From Chryseobacterium culicis (GTDB lineage Bacteria > Bacteroidota > Bacteroidia > Flavobacteriales > Weeksellaceae): a stretch of 64,000 nucleotides of DNA. The stretch is taken from contig NZ_PCPP01000004.1 of assembly GCF_002979755.1 (NCBI RefSeq), positions 1 to 64,000 on the forward strand, read 5' to 3'. This document shows, piece after piece, positions 20,197 through 29,153 of this stretch; the first letter of the stretch is position 1; the number at the start of each line of letters is the position of its first letter. Under the pieces are notes generated by a model. The model was not told the origin of the DNA and did no database searches. It worked only from the letters and a program-made list of their open reading frames with translations. A program made the translations under genes and the position numbers.

Positions 20197-20943
20197 ATGA
20201 AAAATTTTATCTTAGGGTTAGCAGTTTTAAGTACAGTTATGATGAAAGCACAAACCCAGATTATTGCCCATAGAGGATATTTCCAGGCTCAACCTCCTAC
20301 AACGGAGAACTCACTTCAATCATTGGAGAATGCTCAGAAATTGAAAGTATATGGGTCTGAATTTGATGTAAGAATGACAAAAGATGGTGTATTGGTTATC
20401 AACCATGATGAACACCACGGTAAAATGGAAATTTCAGAAATGAACTTCAAAGAATTGGAAGCATTGAAATTATCCAACGGAGAAAACTTTCCTACTTTAA
20501 AAGATTATTTAAAACAAGGAAAAAAAGACAAATCTCTGAAGCTTATCGTTGAAATCAAACCAGCTAAGACTCCTGAAATTGAAAATGAGATTACGCAGAA
20601 AACAATCAAAATGATCAAAGATATGAAGCTGGAATCTCAGAGTGAGTTTATTTCATTCAGCCTTAATATCTGTAAAGAGATCAAAAAATTAGCTCCATCA
20701 TTTAAAGTTCAGTACCTCAACGGGGAACTGTCTCCTGAGCAGATCAAAAAAGAAGGATTGGATGGGATGGATTATCACTACAGCGTTTTCCAGAAAAACC
20801 CTACATGGATTGCTGAAGCAAAAGGATTAGGATTAATCACGAATGCCTGGACAGTGAACGATGTGGCTGTGTATGATGAATTAAAAAAACAGGGAATCGG
20901 ATTTGTAACCACCAATATTCCTGATCAGTTAAAGAATAAATAA
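20197..20943 (+). CDS. Secreted glycerophosphodiester phosphodiesterase
   Basis: This 248-residue GDPD family enzyme has a signal peptide (MKNFILGLAVLSTVMMKAQ). The TIM-barrel active site shows IAHRGY with the catalytic His, TENS, EFDVRMTKDG (metal ligand Glu/Asp) and INHDEHHGK with the second catalytic His. It hydrolyses glycerophosphodiesters to glycerol-3-phosphate and an alcohol, here in the periplasm. Its neighbours are outer-membrane receptors and a secreted phosphoesterase, which points to phosphate or headgroup scavenging. Confidence 0.92.
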   Translation: MKNFILGLAVLSTVMMKAQTQIIAHRGYFQAQPPTTENSLQSLENAQKLKVYGSEFDVRMTKDGVLVINHDEHHGKMEISEMNFKELEALKLSNGENFPTLKDYLKQGKKDKSLKLIVEIKPAKTPEIENEITQKTIKMIKDMKLESQSEFISFSLNICKEIKKLAPSFKVQYLNGELSPEQIKKEGLDGMDYHYSVFQKNPTWIAEAKGLGLITNAWTVNDVAVYDELKKQGIGFVTTNIPDQLKNK

Positions 20944-20989
20944 CCGTTGGAAATTTCTCACAAAGAGTACAACCGAAGGAAGAAACATT

Positions 20990-21029
20990 CCCCTCCTCCG
21001 GAGGGGTGGCAAAAATTCAAAGAATTTTT
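20990..21029. repeat. Paired-palindrome intergenic repeat (CCCCTCC type)
   Basis: Two adjacent perfect hairpins: CCCCTCC/GGAGGGG with a 3-nt loop (20990-21006) and AAAAATTC/GAATTTTT with a 3-nt loop (21011-21029), followed by GACGGGGTGGTTT. This two-hairpin form is common between genes in Flavobacteriia. Confidence 0.6.
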
Positions 21030-21085
21030 GACGGGGTGGTTTAACGAAATTTTTTAATCATCTCAACAGATAACCAATAATTTAC

Positions 21086-21115
21086 ACAGTCTGCCTCTTT
21101 TAAGGGGCAGACTGT
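21086..21115 (+). terminator. Terminator hairpin after the GDPD gene
   Basis: ACAGTCTGCC pairs with GGCAGACTGT (10 bp, extended inward) and is followed by TTCTTTTTA. It is probably a rho-independent terminator isolating the SusC/SusD operon. Confidence 0.7.
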
Positions 21116-21409
21116 TTCTTTTTACGGGCTAAGCTCTTCTTTTTAGGGATCGTAAAATAAAGAGTATCACTAAGGTGATATTTATTTTATTGTAAATCAG
21201 TTGATTATGTTTATTTTGTGGTATTATCTCAAGTAAAGACAATAAAGATACATAAATACCACTGGAGACAGGTATTAAAAATGATTAATTGATTAATTTA
21301 TTGATAATTAGTTATTTGTGTAATGTTATTAAGGCTGGATTAATATATGGTTTAATTATTTTTTAAGAAACGTTAAAATTGTGTTAAGGCTATCCTTGTA
21401 ATGTCGTTT

Positions 21410-21417
21410 TAATTTTG
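21410..21417 (+). promoter_or_regulatory. Putative -7 element of the SusC-like gene
   Basis: TAATTTTG matches TAnnTTTG and overlaps the alternative TTG start at 21415. Transcription would begin near 21424, so the ATG at 21433 is the true start, with a leader of about ten bases. Confidence 0.5.
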
Positions 21418-21432
21418 CGCAAACAAAAAGAA

Positions 21433-24393
21433 ATGCGTAAAGAGACACAAAAACTGCTGGTTTTGTCGCTGTTAGGATGTATCAGTGTCAACCTGGCAGC
21501 TCAGCAGAAAGTAAAAAAAGATACCGTTAAAGGTCTTGATGAGATAGTGGTTACTGCTTTGGGGATTAAAAGGCATGACAGAGCTTTAGGATATGTTGCG
21601 GAAAAAGTAGATGCCAAAACATTTGAAGAAACCCAGAACAACAACTGGGCACAATCCATGGAAGGAAAAGTGGCAGGTCTTAAAATTCAGACTGCAGGTG
21701 CAGGACCGCTGGGGACTTCCAGAATTACGTTGAGAGGTGAAAAATCCATTATGATGGATCATAACTACGCGCTAATCGTGGTGGATGGTGTTCCATTGGG
21801 AAATTCTACTACAGGTTCCGGTACGGCAGCATATGGAGCGGGTTCCGGAGGTGATGTTCCGATTGATCTTGGAAATGGACTGAACAGCATCAATCCGGAT
21901 GATATTGAATCTGTAACAGTTTTAAAAGGTGCTTCTGCTGCCGCATTATACGGATCACGTGCTGCCAACGGAGCATTAATGATTACCACAAAATCCGGAA
22001 AAACAAAGAACGGAAAACTGAGAGTAGCCTTCAATTCTTCCTCCAGCTTTGATTCCGTATTAAAGTGGCCGGACTGGCAGTATGAATATGGACAGGGAAC
22101 TCTGGCAACCAATAATGGTAATTTTTACTACTCTTATGGTCTTTCTCCTGATGGACCAAGTACAGGAGGAACCAGTAGTGCTTTCGGACCTAAATTTGCC
22201 GGACAGTATTACTTCCAATATGATCCTAATGTACTGGGACAAAGCAAAGAAAGACAATTGTGGAGACCTTATGAAAACAACATCAAAGGTTTCTGGAGAA
22301 CAGGTTCTACCTATTCCAACAGCATTTCCGTAGAAAGCTCTAACGAGAAAACAAGTTTCAGATCTTCACTTACCTACCTTAATAACGAGTGGATGATGCC
22401 GAATACAGGCTTTGACAGATTCAATTTTGCTCTGTCATTTGCCCATCAGCTTACCCAAAAATTAAAAATTTCTACAAAATTTGCCTATAACACTACTTCC
22501 AGTGACAATCTTCCTGCGACGGGATACAACAACCAGTCGATCTCGTATTTCATGATTTTCCAAAATCCCAATGTAGATCTTGAATGGTATAAACCGATCT
22601 GGAAACCCGGACAGGAGCAGGTTGATCAAATCCACCCGTTCAGTTCATATATTGATAATCCTTACATGATTGCTTACGAAATGCTGAATGGCGTAAGAAA
22701 GAAAACCATCACAGGTAATATCACCGCAGATTATCAGTTTAATAAAAATTTCAGTTTGATGCTGAGGTCAGGGATTGAAATTCTGAATGAAAAAAGAACC
22801 ACCAAAAGACCGTGGAGTTCTGCCAATTACCTGAAAGGTTTTTACAGAGAACAGTTTATCAAAAATCAGGAATATAATAATGACCTTTTATTCTCTTACA
22901 AAGCAGATTGGAATAAATTAAGCATTTCAGCATCAGCAGGAGGAAGTATCCGTTATAATGAATACCTGATGACCGATTTTCAGGCAATAGGATTGAAAAC
23001 TGCTGGAGAATACAGCCTTACCAACGCGCTTTCCATTCCTGTTAAATATCCCGCTCCAAGAGATAAACATGTAGACAGTGTTTACGGATTGCTGACATTG
23101 GGATATGATAATAAAGTATTTGTAGATGTCACTGGAAGAAATGATTGGAGTTCCACTCTTCCAAAGCAGAACAGATCTTTCTTTTATCCTTCAGTGAGTA
23201 CCAGTTTCATTCTTTCAGATATTTTTAATCTGAAAAGTAATAACCTGAACTTATGGAAACTGAGAGCTTCATGGGCGAAAGTAGGAATAGACAGTGATCC
23301 TTATCTTTTGGATAACTACTATACAGCAAGTAATATCACCGGAAGTGTGATAGCACCAACTACGTTCAACAATCCTTCCCTTAAACCTGAAAAAAATACC
23401 AATATAGAAACCGGTATGGATTTCAGCCTTTTCAAAAACAGATTGAATCTTAACCTTACCGCTTACCAGAATGTTAGTGAAAACCAGATTGTCCCGGTAT
23501 CGCTGCCTAGCGAAAGTGGATATTCCAAAAGGATAATCAATGCAGGGAAAATCCGAAACAGAGGTCTTGAACTTTCAGCCGATATCTTAGCGGTAAAAGG
23601 CAAAGACTTTTCCTGGAAAGTAGGGGGAAACTGGTCTACCAACGAAAACAGAGTAATGACCTTACCTGAAGGATTCGATGGAATTGTTTCCAACGTTGGA
23701 GATGTGGTATTCTATAAAATGGAAGTAGGAGGTTCTTTGGGTGACATGTATGGATTTAAATTATTAAGAACTCCGGACGGAAAAGTAATTTATGGAGATA
23801 ACGGACTTCCCGCCAGACCTGCAGATATTGAAAAAGTAGGAAATGCCTTCCCGAAATGGAGAGCTGGTCTTCAGAATGATTTCAGAATTAAAAACTTTAC
23901 CATCAGTTTTTCATTTGATGGACAATATGGTGGTATTGCTTATTCACAATCACATCACAAAATGTCTGAGCAAGGTAAGCTGAAATCCACACTTCCGGGA
24001 AGAGACAATCCTGGTGGAATGATTGTGGGAGACGGTGTTGTTCAGAATGCTGATGGATCTTTCAGCCCCAATATAAAAGGAGTATTGGTATCCTCTTATT
24101 ACGGAGATTATTATAGAAGAGCCAATGTGGAAACCAACAGTTTCAGTACAGATTTTATTAAGCTGAGAGATGCAAGAATTGCCTATTCTTTCCCGAAAGA
24201 AACCATAAAATCCATAGGTCTGGATGATCTTACGATTGCCATTTTTGGAAAGAACCTGTGGATGTGGACAAAGTTCCCGCTTTTTGATCCTGAAGTCGCT
24301 ACGCTGGATAATGCAACCATTACTCCGGGAGTGGAAATGGGGCAGCTTCCAACAGCAAGAACAGTCGGTTTTCAGTTAAATCTTAAATTCTAA
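21433..24393 (+). CDS. SusC/RagA family TonB-linked outer-membrane transporter
   Basis: The protein has 986 residues from ATG 21433 (MRKETQKLL). A signal peptide is followed directly by the TonB box/plug region (GLDEIVVTALGIKR, then LRGEKSI, ALIVVDGVPLGN, INPDDIESVTVLKGASAAALYGSRAANGA) and a long beta barrel. The N-terminal carboxypeptidase-like domain common in SusC proteins is missing or very short. It works with the SusD lipoprotein encoded 10 bases downstream to import a ligand across the outer membrane. The third gene of the operon is a secreted phosphoesterase rather than a glycosidase, so the substrate is probably phosphorylated and not a plain glycan. Confidence 0.93.
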   Translation: MRKETQKLLVLSLLGCISVNLAAQQKVKKDTVKGLDEIVVTALGIKRHDRALGYVAEKVDAKTFEETQNNNWAQSMEGKVAGLKIQTAGAGPLGTSRITLRGEKSIMMDHNYALIVVDGVPLGNSTTGSGTAAYGAGSGGDVPIDLGNGLNSINPDDIESVTVLKGASAAALYGSRAANGALMITTKSGKTKNGKLRVAFNSSSSFDSVLKWPDWQYEYGQGTLATNNGNFYYSYGLSPDGPSTGGTSSAFGPKFAGQYYFQYDPNVLGQSKERQLWRPYENNIKGFWRTGSTYSNSISVESSNEKTSFRSSLTYLNNEWMMPNTGFDRFNFALSFAHQLTQKLKISTKFAYNTTSSDNLPATGYNNQSISYFMIFQNPNVDLEWYKPIWKPGQEQVDQIHPFSSYIDNPYMIAYEMLNGVRKKTITGNITADYQFNKNFSLMLRSGIEILNEKRTTKRPWSSANYLKGFYREQFIKNQEYNNDLLFSYKADWNKLSISASAGGSIRYNEYLMTDFQAIGLKTAGEYSLTNALSIPVKYPAPRDKHVDSVYGLLTLGYDNKVFVDVTGRNDWSSTLPKQNRSFFYPSVSTSFILSDIFNLKSNNLNLWKLRASWAKVGIDSDPYLLDNYYTASNITGSVIAPTTFNNPSLKPEKNTNIETGMDFSLFKNRLNLNLTAYQNVSENQIVPVSLPSESGYSKRIINAGKIRNRGLELSADILAVKGKDFSWKVGGNWSTNENRVMTLPEGFDGIVSNVGDVVFYKMEVGGSLGDMYGFKLLRTPDGKVIYGDNGLPARPADIEKVGNAFPKWRAGLQNDFRIKNFTISFSFDGQYGGIAYSQSHHKMSEQGKLKSTLPGRDNPGGMIVGDGVVQNADGSFSPNIKGVLVSSYYGDYYRRANVETNSFSTDFIKLRDARIAYSFPKETIKSIGLDDLTIAIFGKNLWMWTKFPLFDPEVATLDNATITPGVEMGQLPTARTVGFQLNLKF

Positions 24394-24403
24394 AATTTTA
24401 AAA

Positions 24404-25852
24404 ATGAAAAAAATAATCATACATCTGACATTGGCAGCTTCTGTTTTCATGCTTCAGTCCTGCGACAGAACTTTCGAGGAAATGAATACAGATACCAGCA
24501 AGATCAAAGATCCGTCAGTAGGAAGTCTTCTTGCTCCTATCCAGTATGAAATGGGAAGTTATGGCTATAACAGAGCCGACGATTTCACTTTTGATATGAT
24601 GCAGATCGCTTTAGATTTTCCCAATGAAGGAAATTCCTACAGCAGATATTATATGGACGAAAAAAGTGGTAACGGCTACTGGAATACTTCTTACAGATGG
24701 CTTAAGCAGGTAAGTGACCTGAAAAAATATGCGGCCAAAGAACAGAATAATAATTACCTGGCTATTTCAATGGTTTTAAATGCATGGATTGCCTCCAATC
24801 TTACTGATGCTTTCGGTGATATACCTTTATCTGAAGCCGTGAGAGTTGAAGAAAATATTTTAAAACCAAAATATGATAAGCAGAAAGAGGTCTACATCCA
24901 GCTGTTAAACGATCTGAAAACAGCCAATTCTCTATTCAATACCAACCAGGCATTAACGGAAACAGATTTGTTTTATAATACCAATACCAACAGCCAGACC
25001 GGTATCTTAGGATGGAAGAAATTCTGTAACTCCCTTTCATTAAGATTACTGACCAGAATTCTAAGCAGAAACGGAGAAGTAAATGTATATGAAAGAATCC
25101 AGGAAATTGTGAATAATCCTACTCAATATCCTGTTTTCCAAAATAATACAGACAGTGCAGTACTGCCACTTTCCGGAATATCTCCATACTTACCTCCAAT
25201 AGCTCGTCCACAGGATTTTACCGCTTACAGGGCAGCAGGCGAGTTTTTTGTAAATGCGATGAAAGATAATAATGATCCCAGGATGAGTCTGTTTTTTACG
25301 AAAGCAAAGGCCACATCGGGAGAAGATCTTGGCTATAAAGGAGCTCCATCAGGATATGCTCTGGGAACATCTTTCAACTATCAGCCTTCTAACCTTAACC
25401 AAAACCTTGCAAAAGCACCTTTAAAAATATTAATTATGACCTATTCTGAAGTTCAGTTTATTCTGGCAGAATTGGTTAACAAAGGAATCATCGCAGGAAA
25501 CCAGCAGACCTACTACGAAACCGGGGTAAAATCAATTATTGAACAATGGGGAGCAACAGTTCCTGCCAATTATTTCAGTAATACCAAAGTGGCTTATGAC
25601 GGCTCTCTGGAAAAAATTATGCTTCAGAAATACATTTCCCTGTTTTTTGTAGACCATCAGCAATGGTATGAATTCAGACGTACAAAACTGCCTGTACTGC
25701 CTAATAACGGAGGTCTTCAGAACGGAGGGCAGATGCCTGTGAGATTCATGTATCCTACCGCTACAAAAGTGATGAATACGGATAATTATAATGCCGCCGT
25801 ACAATCCATGGGAGGAGACAATATCAACGTAAAAATGTGGTGGAATAAATAA
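24404..25852 (+). CDS. SusD/RagB family surface lipoprotein
   Basis: The 482-residue lipoprotein has a lipobox at FMLQSC (Cys about residue 20) and a helix-rich body of the SusD-like type with the usual RAAGEFF and C-terminal QWYEFRRTKLP segments. It caps the SusC barrel and captures substrate. It lies 10 bases after the SusC gene and about 46 bases before the phosphoesterase gene, forming one operon. Confidence 0.93.
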   Translation: MKKIIIHLTLAASVFMLQSCDRTFEEMNTDTSKIKDPSVGSLLAPIQYEMGSYGYNRADDFTFDMMQIALDFPNEGNSYSRYYMDEKSGNGYWNTSYRWLKQVSDLKKYAAKEQNNNYLAISMVLNAWIASNLTDAFGDIPLSEAVRVEENILKPKYDKQKEVYIQLLNDLKTANSLFNTNQALTETDLFYNTNTNSQTGILGWKKFCNSLSLRLLTRILSRNGEVNVYERIQEIVNNPTQYPVFQNNTDSAVLPLSGISPYLPPIARPQDFTAYRAAGEFFVNAMKDNNDPRMSLFFTKAKATSGEDLGYKGAPSGYALGTSFNYQPSNLNQNLAKAPLKILIMTYSEVQFILAELVNKGIIAGNQQTYYETGVKSIIEQWGATVPANYFSNTKVAYDGSLEKIMLQKYISLFFVDHQQWYEFRRTKLPVLPNNGGLQNGGQMPVRFMYPTATKVMNTDNYNAAVQSMGGDNINVKMWWNK

Positions 25853-25898
25853 TATCCTTAATTGAAAAATTAAAAAATAATTTAAAGATTTAAAAATT

Positions 25899-27485
25899 AT
25901 GAGTATCAATATAAAATTTTTAATGCCTTGTGTATTGGTTTCAGCAATGGCATTCTCACAAGCTTCTGTTTCCGGATATGTATACGAAGACAGTAATAAA
26001 AATCAAAAAAAAGAAAACCGCGAAAAAGGAATTGAAGGAGTAGCTGTTTCCAATGGTGTTCAGGTAGTTCTTACTGATAGAAACGGACGATACAGCCTGC
26101 CGGTTCAGGAAGATCAGACTATTTTTGTGATCAAGCCTTCAGGATATCAAACCGCTTTGAATGCAAATAACTTACCTCAGTTTTATTACCATCATAAACC
26201 CAAAGGTTCTCCGGCGGATTTTAAATACAAAGGCGTTGCTCCTACAGGAGATCTTCCCAAAGAATTGAACTTTCCACTTTATAAACAAAATGAAAACAAA
26301 AATTTTGATATCCTTGTTTTCGGTGATCCACAGCCTTACACAGAGAAAGAACTGGATTACTTCAAAAGAGGAATTGTAAATGAAGTGAAGAACACCAAGA
26401 AAAATGCTGTGTTGGGAATCAGTCTGGGAGATTTGGTAGGAGACAATCTAAGCCTTCAGAAGCCTTATGCAGAAGTGATGAAAGAAGTGGGACTGCCTTG
26501 GTACAATGTGATGGGAAATCATGACATGAACTATGATGCGAAGGAAGATAACCTTTCCGATGAAACCTTCGAGTCTAATTTTGGTCCTGCCAATTATTCC
26601 TTCAATTACGGCAATGTACACTTCATCATTCTGGATGATATTCTTTATCCGGATCCGAGAGATGGTAAAGGATATTGGGGAGGTTTCCGTGAAGATCAGC
26701 TCCAGTTTATAGAAAACGACCTGAAGCTGGTTGATAAAAATAAACTGATCGTTATATCTTTCCATATTCCATTGGAACATAAAAATGAGGATAGCTTCAG
26801 AAATGTGGACCGTCAGAAATTATTTGATTTCCTGAACCCTTTCCAGAATGTATTGCTTTTGTCCGCACATACTCATATCCAACAACAGATTTTCTATGGT
26901 AAAAAAGCAGGCTGGAACGGTATTAAAGAATTACACGAATATAACGTAGGAACCACTTGTGGCGACTGGTATTCAGGAACACCGGATGATGCCGGACTTC
27001 CTACTTCAACGATGAGAGACGGAACGGCCAAAGGATATTCATTCATCAGCTTTACAGACAATCAATATAAAGTAAAATACAAAACAGCCGGAAAACCGGA
27101 AGACTATCAAATTAAATTATATATCCCAAAAGTGATTCCTTCTTCAAGAACGTCAGCAAAAGTATTGGCTAATTTCTTCATGGGAAGCAAAAAAGACAAA
27201 GTAGAATACAGAATCGATGGTGGTAAATGGGAAGAAATGGAGTATGATGAAACCATAGACCCGAATTTTGCCCTTTCTGTTTTCAAATGGGATTCTACAG
27301 AGAATATTCTTCCGGGAAGAAGACCTTCCAATCCTGAAATGTCAAAACATATCTGGGAAGCAGACTTTCCTAAAAAATTATCATTAGGAAAACATAAAGT
27401 TGAGGTAAGGGCTGTTGACATGTACGGAAATGAATTCTCATCTTCAGAAGAGTTTGAAGTGCAGAATTCAATTCAGATTCCTTAA
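25899..27485 (+). CDS. Secreted calcineurin-like phosphoesterase (three-domain)
   Basis: This 528-residue secreted metallophosphoesterase has a signal peptide and then an N-terminal beta domain (about 22-115, SVSGYVYEDSNKN...). The calcineurin core shows FGDPQP, SLGDLVGDN, NVMGNHDMNYD and SAHTHIQQQ, which supply the two-metal site. A C-terminal beta domain (about 400-525) completes the family layout. It should cleave phosphomonoesters or diesters in the periplasm or at the surface. Its place behind SusC/SusD suggests it trims the imported ligand; the true substrate is unknown. Confidence 0.9.
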   Translation: MSINIKFLMPCVLVSAMAFSQASVSGYVYEDSNKNQKKENREKGIEGVAVSNGVQVVLTDRNGRYSLPVQEDQTIFVIKPSGYQTALNANNLPQFYYHHKPKGSPADFKYKGVAPTGDLPKELNFPLYKQNENKNFDILVFGDPQPYTEKELDYFKRGIVNEVKNTKKNAVLGISLGDLVGDNLSLQKPYAEVMKEVGLPWYNVMGNHDMNYDAKEDNLSDETFESNFGPANYSFNYGNVHFIILDDILYPDPRDGKGYWGGFREDQLQFIENDLKLVDKNKLIVISFHIPLEHKNEDSFRNVDRQKLFDFLNPFQNVLLLSAHTHIQQQIFYGKKAGWNGIKELHEYNVGTTCGDWYSGTPDDAGLPTSTMRDGTAKGYSFISFTDNQYKVKYKTAGKPEDYQIKLYIPKVIPSSRTSAKVLANFFMGSKKDKVEYRIDGGKWEEMEYDETIDPNFALSVFKWDSTENILPGRRPSNPEMSKHIWEADFPKKLSLGKHKVEVRAVDMYGNEFSSSEEFEVQNSIQIP

Positions 27486-27523
27486 GCTTTTTATTTTTTT
27501 TACTATACTTTTTTTAGATTTTG

Positions 27524-27547
27524 AAACCGGTTCTTATGAGCCGGTTT
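27524..27547 (+). terminator. Terminator after the phosphoesterase operon
   Basis: AAACCGGTTC pairs with GAGCCGGTTT (one G-T wobble) around a TTAT tetraloop and is followed by TAATTTTATT. Confidence 0.8.
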
Positions 27548-27570
27548 TAATTTTATTAGAGGCTTAGATT

Positions 27571-27735
27571 AACCACAAAAGTCACAAAAGTTTTTTTACC
27601 TATAATTTGGGGGATAAGAAGTACATTTAAGTTGTATAAAAAATCTACGTTTTCATCTTATGTGAACTTTTATACAGGAGGATTATAACTTTTAAATATT
27701 CTCAATGTTAATCATCTTTTGTGACTTTTTTGGTT
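27571..27735. repeat. Long intergenic inverted repeat, AACCACAAAAGTC family
   Basis: The 20-mer at 27571-27590 (AACCACAAAAGTCACAAAAG) recurs inverted at 27716-27735 with one mismatch, enclosing about 125 bases without an ORF. It shares end motifs with 20043-20128, so both are copies of a dispersed element. It fills most of the 335-base gap before the SDR gene. Confidence 0.6.
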
Positions 27736-27790
27736 GAATAAAATATAAGTTAAATCTGTATTTTCACCGCTTCGTAAAAATGTTCTTTCG

Positions 27791-27798
27791 TAACTTTG
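27791..27798 (+). promoter_or_regulatory. Putative -7 element of the SDR gene
   Basis: TAACTTTG is an exact TAnnTTTG match 23 bases before the ATG at 27821. No -33 TTG is obvious. Confidence 0.45.
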
Positions 27799-27820
27799 TA
27801 TAAAGAAAAGTATTACTACT

Positions 27821-28534
27821 ATGAATATAAACGGAAAAAATGCCATCGTAACAGGTGGTGGAAGAGGATTAGGGAAAGCTGTAGCATTAGCTTTGGCCAA
27901 TGAAGGAGTAAACGTTGCCATTACAGGAAGAAATGAGGAAAACCTTAAAATGACAGTTGAAGAAATCAAAAGACTGGGCGTAAACTCGGCCTATGCAGTT
28001 TTTTCTGTAGACAATGAAATTCAGGTAAAAGCGGGAATAGAATCTTTGGCAGAACAATTGGGAGGTATTGATATTCTGATCAATAATGCTGGAATCGGAG
28101 ACTTCGGAAGTATCGAAGAAATGCCTTCTGAAACATGGGAGCAGGTGATTAAAACCAATCTGTTTGGGGTATACTATGCAGCCAAAGCAGCGCATCCATT
28201 TATGAAAGCTAAAGGGGAAGGTGATATTGTAAACGTAGCTTCCACAGCAGGACTTAAAGGTGGTCCAAATATGTCAGCCTATGCAGCTTCAAAAGCAGCC
28301 GTAGTATCTCTTTCTCAATCTATGATGGCAGAATGGAGAAAACAAAATATCCGTGTGATTACGCTTACTCCAAGTACCATTGCTTCGGATATGAGCATCC
28401 AGGGTGGACTTACCGATGGAAATCCTGATAAAGTATTACAACCGGAAGACTTTGCAGAATGGGTAAGAGATATCCTGAAAATGAACAGAAGAGCGCTGAT
28501 CGCAAACGGTTCAATCTTCTCTACCAATCCATAA
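27821..28534 (+). CDS. Short-chain dehydrogenase/reductase, 3-ketoacyl-ACP reductase-like
   Basis: The 237-residue SDR has the NAD(P)-binding motif TGGGRGLGK (about residues 11-19), the structural NNAG motif, catalytic Ser in VASTAG and the YAASK motif with catalytic Tyr/Lys. The sequence is near FabG/ketoacyl reductases, but SDR substrate calls are weak without synteny and no fatty-acid genes are adjacent. It is a single-gene unit with its own promoter; the palindrome at 28625-28640 followed by a T-rich run can serve as its terminator. Confidence 0.88.
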   Translation: MNINGKNAIVTGGGRGLGKAVALALANEGVNVAITGRNEENLKMTVEEIKRLGVNSAYAVFSVDNEIQVKAGIESLAEQLGGIDILINNAGIGDFGSIEEMPSETWEQVIKTNLFGVYYAAKAAHPFMKAKGEGDIVNVASTAGLKGGPNMSAYAASKAAVVSLSQSMMAEWRKQNIRVITLTPSTIASDMSIQGGLTDGNPDKVLQPEDFAEWVRDILKMNRRALIANGSIFSTNP

Positions 28535-28613
28535 TAAGGTTTAAAATTTAAAGTTCAAGATTTAAAGTTTACAGTTGTCAGCAAAGAACTGTTAATCTTC
28601 CATGAACAATGAA

Positions 28614-28954
28614 ATTCAATAGGAGCGGGCTTTAGCCCGCTTTTTCTTTTCATAAGCTCTAATGACTTTAGTCAAAACTTATAATTTTTTAGCATTTCAA
28701 AAATCTGTGTCATCTGTGCAATCCGTGGGATAAAAAATCATAACTTAAACTTTCCGTATCATATTCATTAATAGAAGCGGGCTTTAGCCCGCTTTCTTTT
28801 TTACGTTTCCATTTAGGCTTTAGCCAAAAACTGGAATTTCTTGCATTTCAAAAAATCTGGGAATTTATTTCCATGTCTTTTATAATAAGTTTTGGCTAAA
28901 GCCAATGGAATTTGTCTTGATTTTGAAGACGGGCTAAAGCCCGTCCCTATTGAA
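28614..28954. repeat. Cluster of three two-hairpin palindromic elements (REP-like)
   Basis: Each copy joins a long palindrome to a short one. Copy A: GCGGGCTTTAGCCCGC at 28625-28640 with TGACTTTAGTCA at 28663-28674. Copy B: the same long palindrome at 28777-28792 with GGCTTTAGCC at 28816-28825. Copy C, inverted: TGGCTAAAGCCA at 28893-28904 and the 18-mer GACGGGCTAAAGCCCGTC at 28928-28945. A shared CAATAG-type edge precedes the long palindrome. A fourth copy lies at 55592-55670. Base changes in one arm are matched in the other, so the hairpin is conserved. Confidence 0.8.
28702..28735. repeat. ATCTGTG dispersed repeat, copy 1
   Basis: Three roughly 11-base subrepeats (AATCTGTGT, CATCTGTGC, AATCCGTGG) are followed by GATAAAA. 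The same block occurs at 28969-29003, 31617-31661 and 59262-59300, always between genes. Confidence 0.65.
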
Positions 28955-28968
28955 TATATGATGGTAAT

Positions 28969-29003
28969 AATCTGCGTAATCCGTGCAATCTGTGGGATAA
29001 AAA
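28969..29003. repeat. ATCTGTG dispersed repeat, copy 2
   Basis: AATCTGCGT, AATCCGTGC and AATCTGTGG are followed by GATAAAAA. Orientation is the same as copy 1, 260 bases away. Confidence 0.65.
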
Positions 29004-29130
29004 TTCCACAAATAAAACTTTCCTATCTTATTCATTCAATAAAACTGGCTTTCATCCCTTTAAAAAAAATAAAAATCCCCGGTTTCAGCCAAAAATCACA
29101 ACTTCATTTTTTTAACCGTAATAACATTAG

Positions 29131-29138
29131 TATTTTTG
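29131..29138 (+). promoter_or_regulatory. Putative -7 element of prmA
   Basis: TATTTTTG matches TAnnTTTG and overlaps the alternative TTG start at 29136. The ATG at 29154 is therefore the sensible start. Confidence 0.5.
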
Positions 29139-29153
29139 CAGCAAATTAGTCAC

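Larger units (their letters stand above)
20944..21432. other. Intergenic region ahead of the SusC/SusD operon
   Basis: The 489-base gap contains, in order, a palindromic repeat element (20990-21029) and a terminator hairpin (21086-21115). Next are the small palindrome TATCAC-taag-GTGATA at 21165-21180 and an 8-bp inverted repeat GTGGTATT/AATACCAC (21218-21225 with 21255-21262). The promoter of the SusC gene closes the region. The two inverted repeats upstream of the promoter are candidate regulator sites. No coding region is evident. Confidence 0.5.
28535..29153. other. Repeat-filled intergenic region
   Basis: This 619-base gap contains three palindromic two-hairpin elements and two copies of the ATCTGTG repeat, then the prmA promoter. 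A chance 85-codon ORF crosses the repeats and is not credible as a gene. Confidence 0.7.

Noticed and set aside
28892-29149. 85-codon plus-strand ORF
   Set aside because: It runs through two palindromic repeats and the ATCTGTG repeat into the prmA promoter, with no protein-like features.
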